Shown piece after piece: positions 47,172-59,100 of a stretch of DNA of 64,000 bases (positions are counted from its first letter, which is position 1; the number at the start of each line of letters is the position of its first letter). The stretch comes from Apoderus coryli (lineage: Eukaryota > Arthropoda > Insecta > Coleoptera > Attelabidae), in contig OU452198.1 in NCBI GenBank assembly GCA_911728435.2, positions 3,658,001-3,722,000 on the forward strand, given 5' to 3'. Under the pieces are notes generated by a model, which saw only the letters and a program-made list of their open reading frames with translations, was not told where the DNA came from and did not search any database. A program made the position numbers and the translations under genes.

Positions 47172-47300
47172 ATGTCGTCCCTTTCAAGACAACGGAAAAT
47201 AGAAGCAAATACTAATACTCCGAAAGTGCATAAAATCAAGAAATCTAAAATTGCATTAGACCATGTAGCTTCAGAGATAGTTAAAAAAATAATACGGTGA
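47172..47300 (+). CDS. 42-residue open frame in the PIF-like element
   Basis: Basic (KVHKIKKSKIALDHVASEIV), begins ATG, ends TGA. No family recognised. It may be the start of a truncated element protein or chance. Confidence 0.2.
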   Translation: MSSLSRQRKIEANTNTPKVHKIKKSKIALDHVASEIVKKIIR

Positions 47301-47599
47301 ATACTTCCAAATCTCCGAATCTCTCTCGCACAAAAGGCAGCTTTAGCGAAACCGAAAGATCATCTTTTTTGTGATTGTCTTTCACTTAACCTCGAAAACT
47401 TCTGAAAACAACCAAATCTGCTCTGAAAACGGGGAAATTATTTCTTCCATGATTGATTATCCATGCTTTAAACTTTTACAATTTAATCGTTTGATTCGAA
47501 ATCGTATTCCAAGAATTCGAAATAATTTCAATACTTTTAGAGGTGAACTAGCGGTTGATCAGTAAGCGGCAAGGGAGGTAGGTACGAAAGAATAACCCT

Positions 47600-47830
47600 T
47601 TTATTCTAGATATTCGTAAGTTGATGTAATTCCGACAATTGCTTCAATACGTTTAAGTATACGATACCAAAGATTAATGTGTGTACATTAATCTTTGACG
47701 ATACCTGCGCGTAGAGAACCATATTATGTGTACGGCTTTTTTTATCGTTAAACCGTTTAACGATAAAAGGGCGGTTGAAAGGAAACATATGGCAGGAACT
47801 CAAGTAACTTTTCTTTCTATCGCATACAGT
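47600..47830. repeat. partial copy of the 25.3-kb MITE interior with a micro-insertion
   Basis: tctagatattcgtaagttga and ttcaatacgtttaagtatac match 25316-25385. Between acgatac and the continuation, the copy has an extra 30 bp plus a duplicate acgatac (see 47661-47704). Confidence 0.7.
47661..47704. mobile_element. micro-insertion (30 bp) with 7-bp target duplication and a known empty site
   Basis: 47668-47697 is CAAAGATTAAT, gtgtgtac, ATTAATCTTTG, flanked by acgatac (47661-47667; 47698-47704). The related sequence at 25375-25395 has a single acgatac and no insert, so this is a genuine insertion. Confidence 0.85.
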
Positions 47831-47955
47831 CCATGAAATGGGGTAAGCATATTTCTTATAAAGACATTTGGGACTTGAGGCAACGCCAATGACGTATCAT
47901 TTGAAATTTACGCATGCGCACTTTAAATTTTGGATACGTTGAACTGAAACGGTAA

Positions 47956-49503
47956 GCATTTATACATTCCGTACATGTATACGGCACCTAGCTTAATCCC
48001 ATTGGTCCGGTTTAAAATGTAAGCCAATAAACGTCAAGTGCTATATGCGCGTAATTCGGTGCCCTGCATACTTACGGAATGTTAATTTAATAGAAAATTT
48101 TGTAAAGAGGAAACCTTGCATCGCGAGTTAGGCGACAATTATTTTTTAAAACTATATTTTAAATTAAGTGACAGTATTTCGACATATTTTTAAAAGGGTG
48201 CGAATATGCTGTAATCCAAGTTTCGTTGAGCAAAGAAAATATACATCTTAGAGCAAAAACGTAAATATGTTTATTAAATAAAATAACAAAATAAAAATAT
48301 TCAAATTCAGTGGGACGAACTATGTTTAATTATGCATTGGGTTTATTTGTTGTTACATTTTGGGAGATTATGTTTTTTCTTTGGTCTTGTCAGGTTCTCC
48401 ATTTGCTGAACGACCGACCGGCCTTTTTTTGCTTCCTCTTGTTATTCCAACTTTTCTTCTATTTAAAGCTGTAGGCTAAACATTAATGGTGGACTTTTGC
48501 CTATATCGCTGGGGGTACGAACTTCCCGCAGTACACAAAAAACTTTCCCAAGCTGTGCTTGTCTTCACCTGCTTTAATCGTTTAAAAATCGTTTGAATGG
48601 TTGAAGTAGGAGTGTCCAAATCGCAATTTTTAAATAGCAATAGATCAACAACATTCTGAAATTTGAGGGAATTCTCAGCACTTGAGGCCATTTCAGTTCT
48701 ATATGAGAGTTTTTCTACGTCTTCATTATTAATGGCATTTGTGGGCACTAAATTATTTTGTGGTGACATAAATTCATCGCTTTCAATTACAATGCCACAG
48801 TTCGTTGATGGTTCTGAAACGAAGGGTTCGTGGAATGATAACGGCTGGACATTATCACCAAACGCTAGCTTAGCCATAGATAGGCGTGCTTCCGCAGAAG
48901 CTGCAGGCGCGTTGGTACAAAACACTCCGTAAAGATTTCAAACAGCAGTTTGATGTATGCAGAACCTTCCTAGTCTGCCTTCTTCGCAACTGCAAAAGCC
49001 TGCCTGGATATCTACGTCATAAAATGTTCCATTATTTTTACTGCTTGGAACAACATAAAGAAACGACGATATTTATGTCTTCTTTTTCTACAAAGCTATT
49101 TTTTTTTAGTTGTTTATTTAGAAGTAAACGATTAGAACTATCTCGGTTATTAATGAAATTCCTCAAAACGACGCTGGTAATATTCTTCCATAACTGTACA
49201 GGAAAAGTCTATTAATTGCGTTATATGCCTTATTCCTATTTAAGGCAAAATATTTATAATCCAAAGGTAGCAAATTTGCCGCAGACTGCATGGTGATTTC
49301 AAACACGCATAGCCACAACTGAACCCAAATAAACAAAATAAATCTGTTTAAAATAATGTCAGCGCAGTAATAACTATTACATTTCGTAAGTGCATATGAC
49401 ACCGATTTACATTCCGTACGCGCGACATTTATTGGCTTAAATTTTAAATCGGACCAATAAGATTAAGCTAGGTGCCGTATACATGTATGGAATGTATAAA
49501 TGC
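47956..49503. mobile_element. TIR element with about 100-bp inverted ends, possibly MULE-like
   Basis: gcatttatacattccgtaca... tacggcacctagcttaat... gccaataaacgtc on the left is matched in reverse on the right (49425-49503). Inside, the minus frame 48925-48476 and its extension read KTSTAWESFLCTAG, then QPTALNRRKVGITRGSKK-type and GRSANGEPDK-like sequence. This resembles the C-terminal tail of SWIM-domain MULE transposases; the assignment is tentative. No intact transposase. Confidence 0.55.
48476..48925 (-). pseudogene. transposon protein fragment (SWIM/MULE-type C terminus?)
   Basis: 149 residues, open from MFCTNAPAASAEARLSMAKL to KSTINV. The sense continues past the stop in the same strand (PTALNRRKVG). 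There is no zinc finger or catalytic motif in view. It is located centrally between the inverted ends at 47956 and 49503. Confidence 0.4.
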
Positions 49504-50101
49504 AAACGGTAGGGGTATGTTTTGTGACCGCTACCAATAATAATGGATCAGGTGTTAAGCAGAAAATTGACGATCGCTCCGGTAGCGTTATCTTGTGATG
49601 AACGCGACCAATGACTAGGAGTTGTTAATGAACCACGTTACAATATAACGGTACGTAAGAGCGCATATGTGACGTAATTTCGAGATTGGTTTTGTTTTTA
49701 ACACTTTCCAGATACTTTCATTAAAAAATAATATGAAAAAAACACATAACGAATAGCTATAATGCATTTTTATTCAATAAATTTTACACCAGTAAACTTT
49801 TATTACTAAAAAGTTCTACAATAGTTCTGAAGCTACATAATGTGAATTACTGCACGACATAAAATTATTTAGTTTTAGAGAATAAAATAAATTTGTTTTC
49901 AAATGGTACAGCCAAGTGTAGGTATATAGATATAGATTCCAGATACATCATTAAAAAAATATTCTAATGTGGAATTAAAATCTATCTATATTTCCTTTAG
50001 AAATAATTTGTTTGTGTATCTTTGAATAATATAATACATGTCTATATTTAAATTATTATAATATTTGAAATACTTCTGATCTACTATTCAACACGACATA
50101 T
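49504..50101. other. 3' flank and probable 3' UTR of Spt5
   Basis: AT-rich; several minus-strand AATAAA-type signals (for example complementing tttatt near 49770). No other feature seen. Confidence 0.4.
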
Positions 50102-53100
50102 TTAATGATCTGGCTTGCGCATCTTGCACAAATTCTGCAACGGCAACATTGTAATGTCACTTTTAAACTTGACTACACCTTCATGCAAATCAATCGAGAG
50201 CAATTCACCAGTTTGTTCGCGTTCATCTCCGATTATAACCTATAAAATGAAACAAAAAAAACATTAAAACCCTATTATGAGATCCAAGATATTTTTGTTA
50301 CATACCTTAAATTGGTCACCCCGTTGTGGTCTAACCGGATCCAGATGATCGGCTAATATGTTAACCACTCTATCTTCTTCCGGTAGAAATACGGAGCACA
50401 TTGCTCCTGATACACTGCGGATAACACCAGTTTGACCTGCTAGACCAGGATCGTCGTGGCTGTCACGGATGCGAACCTAAATATTAAAGAGAAGCTCATA
50501 TTATAAAAACCCCTAATTTTACTCAAAAGACACGAAGAGTATTTTCTAACAGCATTCGAGACGTTACAAGTCTCTCTATAGGTGTTTTGCCACACACATC
50601 CATTGACGTTTGCGCCCAATTTTAAGACAAATATGCTTAGTTATCAGGTATTTCCTAAGATGCTTCAGAAATTTGTGCTGCACGCCCTCAAGTATAGAGA
50701 TCTGAGTCTGGTAAATAGACCACACAATACTGACGTACTCAAGCTTACTCCTGATTAATAGTAAGTATAGAGGACTGATTCGATACCTCGAAATCCTCAT
50801 ATTACTCCTATTATCTTTGACAAACACAATTCAGAATCATGCCACACTTTATTTGAAAAAGTTCACCATCAGCCACTACACGTACTCTTTATTTGCGTAA
50901 TACTGAAATCAATCGATCAATCCGAAATCTATTTACACACCCAACAAGTGCAAATGCCTAATTAACCACAAACAAATTAGCCAAGCTTTATTTTAAATTT
51001 ATTTTTGTTGTTTAAAAATGAAAAAAACGTAGGTACTTAAAATGATTCTGCACAAAAGTAAGATCGGTAATTTTACGGTACCTATATTCTATTAATACCA
51101 AAATTCGATTTGATGTATAGGCTCAGAATCAGTGTAGCAGAGGAGATGCTTAATCCTATTCCTCTCAATGATTGTAGATGTAGATTGTTTTATCGGAGTC
51201 GTTTAGGCGGTTTGGCCTCCCCTCACTTCGACCTGCGGAAGATCTTTTGTGAATGACTCTAATCTATGAATTGCCCAGCTATCCCACACTTTTCATAAAG
51301 TTGATGATTTCTCTGGGGGATAAATTCCTTGCTTCGTCGGGTGTTAGGGTCACCCCTCCAAGGTGTTTTAGCCTTTTGCAGAAAAGTGCCATGCATTCAC
51401 AGAGCACGTGTTCTGTTGTCTCTGTTGCGTCTTCGCAAAACCGTCAAGTGTCGTCCTCGGTTAGGCCCATCTTTTTGAGATGGGTGGTGTCCCGTAAAAA
51501 GGCCTGTAATTCGCCTTAGGTCGCTTCTCTCCAGTTGGATAAGCTTCCCTGCGTTGGCCTCTGAAGGTTTGATAAACCTTTTTGATTGTCTTAGGCCTGG
51601 AGTGTTTCTCCAGTAGGACTTAAGTTGTTCCTTTTCCCACCTCCGAAGTTCTTCCTTCATATGGCTTTTTGGAAGGCCAAAGATGGGTTCCGGGCCGCAG
51701 AACGGAGCGTATGCGCCCTTTTGCAAGTTGGTCCGCCGCTTCGTTCCCCTCTATGCCTTCATGTCCTGGCACCCACGTCAGAGTAATCTTTTTCCCCTGA
51801 GCTGCCAGTTGCTTTAGGTCTGTTTGCATTCCTATGCTAGCTTTGACGTGAAGGTGTAAGACCTCAGTGCTTTTAATGCAGCTTGACTGTCTGACATAAT
51901 ATGGATCTGCCGTTCCGGGATGCCTCTCTACAGGCATTCTTGAGCACAACGATTAATAGCGTTGATCTCTGCTTTGAATATAGTGGGAATTTTCCCGAGA
52001 GATTCAGAGAGCCTGCAATTAGGCCCGTATACTCCCATGCCTGTGTTCCCTTCTATTCCTTTTGAAACGTTCGTATACCAGACGGATGTGTTTTCTGGAA
52101 ATCGTGGTTCCCCATTTAGCCAATTTTGACGGTCTGCAATGACCACTTCAATTGATGAGTGTTTGGTACACCCAGTATATGAGCATTGGCTTTAGCCCCC
52201 AAGTCCTACCGAGTAGCCTGTGACACGTCCATATGGCCGCTGTGGCTTTCGATATGGTTTTCTCTATATGCTGATTCCATATTAGTCGTTTATCCAGGAT
52301 TACTCCCAGGTATTTGACTTTATCCGAAAGGCAAATTTGCTCACCGCTGAGAGTCGGGTTAATAATGTCCACCTTTCTCTTTCTCGTGAATGGTACCAAC
52401 ACTGTTTTTTTCGAATTTATATTCAATCCCTCAGCGTCGCACCAGTTTTTAATTTTGTTTAATGCAATTTGCATGCAGTTGGATATAACCGATGTGTGTT
52501 TCCCCTTAACTGTGAGAACAATGTCGTCAGCGTAGCTTTGCAGAGTAAAGCCTGCCCTATCCATTTTTGAAATGAGATGATCCAGCAATGGTGACCATAG
52601 AAGAGGGGACAATACACCGCCTTGTGGGCATCCCCTAGCCGCTGTCACTGTTACAGACACTTCTCCTATTTCAGCCGTAATGACACGGTCTTTAAAAGTG
52701 CCTAATCCATTTCACCAGTGAGGAGTCGACACTCCTCTCTTCTAGTGCTCTACTGATGGATTCATGTGAGGTATTGTCAAAAGCACCCTCTATATCGATA
52801 AAGGTACATAAGGATACTTCTTTTGCCTTAAATGTCTTCTCGATGTCTTTTACTAAGCAGTGCAGATTTTCCCCCTTGGTAGGCGAATTGCCTTTTGTGA
52901 AGCGGTTTCCTATTTAAAGTTAAAGGTATTCCTCTATTATCTTTTCCATAGTTTTCCTCTCAATGATACAACCGAGGTGTACGTATATTTTTGAGGTTGC
53001 ATTATCACTGATGGACCTACTAGAGCTATGATATGAACTGCACTTTGATTTGCAGAGCACGTGAAACAAAACAATATCAACTCTCCTGTGATTCTCTGTA

Positions 53101-56100
53101 TTGTTTACCAAGAGGGGGAAATCCTTACGTCAAATTAATGTCGTTGAAGTGGTTGGTAAAATAACTAATAATAGAGGGTGTGCGTTGACTAATGCTACAT
53201 ACGGGGAGTTGTTACAATCGTTGGTTAAGCGCGGGAAACGGTTTGCAACCTGACATCTCGAAGCTACAAGGAGAACAGCAGAATATTGCCAAGTTATTTG
53301 GGGTTTATTATTAAAATGATGCTCCAGAAGTCTTCATTAGAATCAAATGGTTTATCATTTGTTCCAAGTGGAAAGTTTGAAGAAATGAAGGATTTTGAGG
53401 AAGTTAATATAAAATACATTGACACAATTGCAGAAAATCGAACAATTGTTAAAATTGTTAAAAAATGTTTATTTTCAAACAAGAGCTGTTCTCACCTCGA
53501 TATCAACGGTATGCCAGTCCGTCATCGGCATAACATCTAAGCCAGCACCGGGCGTTTGTGGATTGTACGGCATATTTGGACTGTAACCACTGCTCGGCGT
53601 ATTGTAAGGATTATTACTAGCTGGCGATTGCCCATAACCAGTCGCTGGACTTGGAGTACTAATTGAGCTTTGATATCCTGGACTCGCTTGGTATGGACTG
53701 TACGATGAGTCGTACATAGTACCAGGCGTTTGCGGTGTGAAAGGACCATTCATCTGATAACCAGGTGTACCTTTAAAAGCCAACAGATAAAAAAGGTTCG
53801 AAGGCGAAAATAGTTAATACTTACTTGGATTGTATCCAGGCGATGGACATGTATTCGATACAGTTGGATCCCATTCGGAGCTGGCGTTCGGGGTTCGTGA
53901 ACCATCATGTACTGGCGTCATTGAACCATAATGTAACGGTGTACGACTACCGCTATCCGCCATCGGTGTTTTGTTGCCACTGTCACGATACAACGGTGTC
54001 TGATTGCCAGAGTATGCCGGTGTACGGCCGTAACTCGAAATACTGCCATCTCTTGTCGGGGTACCTGTAACAGGAATCATATTTACGACACGAGCGCCAT
54101 TTCGGACTAAACTAAACTTACCAACATCAGCGATATGATTCCTATCGACAGATATCGTTTGACATGACGTATGCAGTTCAATACGGGCAGTGGATTGTGT
54201 CGCGTCCTTAACGATACCAATACTACCCTTATACGGACCGCGAGTGATTTTTATTGTGGTACCAATAATGTCACGGTCACGGGTCACTTTACCTCGACCG
54301 CCCATAGGACGTCCGCCTCCTCCACCACCACCGCCACCAAATCCTCCAAAGCCTAGTGAAAAAATTATTAACTTTATTAAAGATTAAAAAGGGTTTAAGA
54401 AACTTACCTCCTCCACCACTCGACGGATGTAACGGTGAACTTCTTCTCGGTGACATGTATTCCATACCGGTAGATATATCGGCAGATGGTAGATTCTTGT
54501 TACCGCCAGCCAATTGAAGATGTTTTGTTTTACATACGAAAATTCCTATAGATAAAAAGAACCTGACTTAGTAAATGAACAAATGCAATAAACAAAGTCA
54601 TTATATTTACAAAATATGAATTTTCATAAATAAAAAACTTAAGAAAGACACCCAAGGCTTATTCCTAATAATGCTCCGCATCAGCAACGGATGCAGCCTC
54701 TCCAAACAATGAGCATCCGGTCGAGTATATTCACAGAATTTTTGTATTCAATCGCTGTATATGCTACTACAATGTGAACCTGGGCATTTGATAGACTTCT
54801 TGTTCTGACTGACACTGTCTTGTGTATTATTATTATTCAATTTCCTCTGGTGTATCCGGCTCGAAGGACCAGATTTAGATGATTTATAACTTTTCGGACA
54901 ATTTGTAGAGAAAGTTTTGGACAATTGAGTGGGAAGTGTTGTCGAAATGTTGACAATCGCACTGCTGGCACTCAGCTAACCGAACATAGCCGCCACGCGG
55001 TCATTTCGGTGCGGATGTTATGCTTCAATAATTACAATAGAGTTCGTGGTTCCTTTGTATACACTTTCTGTTTAAGGTATCCTTATAAGAAATAATCAAG
55101 GGGTGTAAGATCGAGGCTTCTATGAGACCAGTTGATAGTGCCTTGACGAAGATCACTTTGGAGGTGTGGCAAGTGAAACCATGTTTTCACCTTAAAACCT
55201 TCAAAATCCTGCAGTTGTGCTGCCAAAAAGTTCCTTAACATACCGTTCACTGTTTACCGTAAGCGCTCGCCCTCGCCGGTCTTCAAGAAAATAAGACCCA
55301 GTGATGCCTTCACCAGACAAGGCAGCCCACACAGTAACTTTTGGACTATGTAGTGGTCTGTCATATGTTTCTCTCTTGGATTTTCGTTGGACCAGTAGCG
55401 GCAGGCACAGGTCTGTTTTTTACATGCCCGTTAAAGTGGAAGTTTGCTCGTCACTCAACAGAACGTTTCCAAACGTTTTAAAGCGTTGACGCATTTCATT
55501 TGCAGCTCAATTTTGTAATCTTGCTTCAGAATCTTGACGATTTATGAATGTTAAGTCCTTGCCTGCGTTTGCGAACTGATTGAGGCGGATTTTGACGCAC
55601 TGAAACTCTTACTCGTACTCTCTATCGTTTGTTGGGCTCGAACAGAGCGTAGCCGACCATTGCGATAGTAGGCGCGTATGCAAAAAGCGCGATGGTCTCC
55701 CGGATACACTTCCATGGTTACAAAATCTCCAAAGAGCAGCACAACATACCATCCTTACGCACCGTTACATGGACAGCGCAGATACAAATCCCCCCCATCC
55801 ATTCTGGATACCTTGTATATTAGATATAGGGTTTACCATGCTCAAGGTGCGAATCTGGGACCACTACTGTTCAATCTTTTTATTAACGACCTGGGAAAGA
55901 ATTTAAAATCTGAAAGATTGATTTTTGCTGAGGATCTGAAGATCTACTCCACTGTGGACTTTGTTGACGACTGTCATGTTTTGCAAAACAGTCTGAACTT
56001 GGTCGGGGATTGGTGTGATGCCAATAATCTTATGCTGAACCCGGTAAAGTGTAAAGTTGTGTCATATACTAGGAGAACGTTCCCTATTGGTTTTGAATAC

Positions 56101-59100
56101 GCGATTCATGACGCTGCATTGTCACGTGTGGAAACTACCAGGGATTTTGGTGTTGTGTTCGATTCGCGCTTTACCTTCAGCGAACACATAATGACATCAT
56201 TAGAAATGGCAGATCTTTTCACAATATTAATACGCTAAACAAACTGTACTTCGCGTACGTCAGGTCCAAACTTGAATATTGCTCTCTGATCTGGTATCCC
56301 TGCTATGGTTGTTACAAGAAAAACATCGAAGGAGTACAGCGCAAATTTTTTAAAGTATCTTTGCTTTAAATCCGATGGTAGTTATCCTGAGCGTGGTGCG
56401 CCATATGGCTATCTAACGGGCAGATTTGGTGTGCAATCATTGCAATTGAGGCGGGATCTTGCATGCATAAGCAGTGTTTGTAAAGTGTTTGTGGTTAGTC
56501 GAGAACAACCATTTAATCGGTGAAATGGCTGAGCTTTAGGCGGTAAATTGTAAATTTACTTACGAAATTATTTCTTTCACCACAATTATATAGTCATTTA
56601 AATGATTTTGAATTGCAAATTCAACGGTCCTATAATTTAAGGCTTAGACCTTTAATTAGCCTGTCTTCAAACTTTGAAGGCTAACGGTTTGATTTAACCT
56701 AAATCCTTAGGCTAATGTAAATATGAAGGCTCTGATGAATAGCCCAGTTATTCTAAAAAGGCTTATTATTGACAGGATTATAGGAATTTTATTCTTCCTT
56801 GAGAATGTTTCAGATATTTTAATAGTAGCTACTGCTCAAGTGAATAATGGCATTTGATCAGGGTTTATTCCAACAGGGTGTATATTGATTATGGTTGAAA
56901 TAAAGTTTACAGCTCCGCGAATTGATGAGATTCCTGCTAGATGAAGCCTGAAAATGGCCAAATCAACAGATGATCCCCCATGGGCAATATTAGATGAGAG
57001 AGGGGGATAAACAGTTCAACCGGTCCCAGCTCCTGTTTCTACTATTCTTCTCATAATGATAAGTCTTAAGGAAGGAGGTAAAAGTCAAAATCTCATATTA
57101 TTTATTCGAGGAAAGGCCATATCAGGTGCTCCTAATATAAGGGGAAGGAATGGCGTTATTGATTGTCCTGAGCTGCTTGAAGGATTCCGTCTGACTCTTC
57201 CGCGAATAAACTCAAGAAATTACCATTGTCCACTATGTCTCCCACGTTTAATGTGGTGTGCCGAAATTGTGATTTGTTTCATGATACATTGAAACATATT
57301 TTGGCGGCCGCAGAACTTGTACTTGGTTGTGATGATTGAATTTGATTGTTTATATATTTTTTATGTTTATTTCTTTAGTTATATCTCTATTAATTTAATT
57401 TACTTCTGTTATCTAAAGTTATTGATTGTCTTATATATATTTATATTCTTTGTGAATTCCTGCAGGTAACGAGTTGAATTCTCTGAATATATGCATTAAT
57501 GTTTGGTTTGACAGAACATTTAGGCTCAAGCAGTTACTGGTAAACCAGTTCTGAGCACCAACCGTTGAAATTCATCTCAGTAGCCAATGTAAATAGATTC
57601 TGTACAGATGACTTTGTCAATTTAGATATTGTCTAAATTTTGTGTCAAGTGATTTGTTTGGAGTCTCTGACGGACAGTAAAAATGGCGGGATTCCTATAG
57701 GGATACTAATTGGTTCTATTTTTGGGTCGTCAACAGCCTTCTTCTCATAAAACTAGTACTGATAAACGTGCATAAATATATCGTATCAATTTGAAGTTAA
57801 AACAGTAGATTAGCTGTAAAATAATTTCTTAAGGTACCTATTGGCTTAACGTTTACTCACCTCCGTTGTGTAAGAATTCAACAGAATACAGAAAAGCGAA
57901 ATTTCTGTATAAATGCTTAATTTCACCAGAGAATCCAGAATGTGGTCCATCAATCACTTTCACCATATCCTTTCTGTGTAAGTTGTTTCGGTATGAATCT
58001 AGTGCAGCTGTGAAACGTACTATACGACGTTTCTGTAGAGAACCCGGCCGACATTCCACGACTTTTCCTATGAAAAAAAAAAAAACTGAATTGTTTTAAA
58101 AATTCAAGATTACTCGGTAGAACCAGCATCAAATATAGCCAGACCCCTGTGGGATACAATTTGAGACACCAAACTTAGGTTATGTTACAAAAGTCAAATG
58201 TCAAAATGTCTTGGCGCGGAATTTTGACATTTGAATTTGACGTTACATTGACACTAATACAATTTGAGACACCAAACTTAGGTTATGTTACAAAAGTCAA
58301 ATGTCAAAATTCCGCGCCAAGACATTTTGAATAACCTGACGTTCAGCAGTGACGTTACATTAGTGTCAATGTAAACGAAACTGTTATTAATTAGTAAATT
58401 ACTTGCAAGACAAAACTATATCGATAAAATCTTACTTACCGTGCATATTTAAGACATGGAAATTCTCTCTTTCCAATCTGACAATAACACCCACTGTTTC
58501 GGTATCCAAATTAACCAAATCACCCCATTCAAATTTACCCAGCGAATCCACACCACTCGCCATGTCACTGCACAACTGCAAATCTTTCGGCAGAATCTCC
58601 ATCTCGTGCATGGTTAGATCGGAAATTAGTACGACACGATTCGGCTCCACTCGTACCACGAGACCAGTGTCACCTTCGTAACGCCCTAAACAAAGAATCA
58701 AAACTGTCATGCCAAACAAAACGGGATCAAACAACTTAAATGTTTAATCAAGAACCTTAACTTACCAGCCAAAACTTTAACGTGATCACCCATCTTGAAA
58801 TACTTCTTCAATTCCGATGCTTGAAATACCAATGGATCTTTCAAATCTTCATATTTTGGCATGATGGTTATCATTGGACCGTCAATGCTCAAGATTTTAC
58901 CCTACAAATTAGCATTCATCATTGTAAAGTATTTGTAACCTATCATCATCATTAATAATAAACATGTTTCGAGACTATAGACGATCATCAACAGTATATA
59001 CATGAAGATACGAAAGCAACTTATTTTTCCTTTTCCTATATAAATATCGGTACGTGAAGCGCTAATGGCATAGGATACGCAGAATGCATAAATATTACAT

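Larger units (their letters stand above)
43221..47345. mobile_element. PIF/Harbinger-like TIR element split by a hAT insertion
   Basis: AGCTGCCTTTTGTGCGAG (43224) and its reverse complement (ending 47342) are flanked by tta (43221-43223; 47343-47345). Without the hAT it would be about 0.73 kb. It contains a 42-codon frame at 47172-47300 (MSSLSRQRKIEANTNTPKVH...) of unknown meaning. Confidence 0.65.

Noticed and set aside
43221..47345. Inverted AGCTGCC ends as termini of the hAT itself
   Set aside because: The hAT has its own CAGTG-type ends and 8-bp duplication further in; the outer ends have a TTA duplication and belong to an older element.
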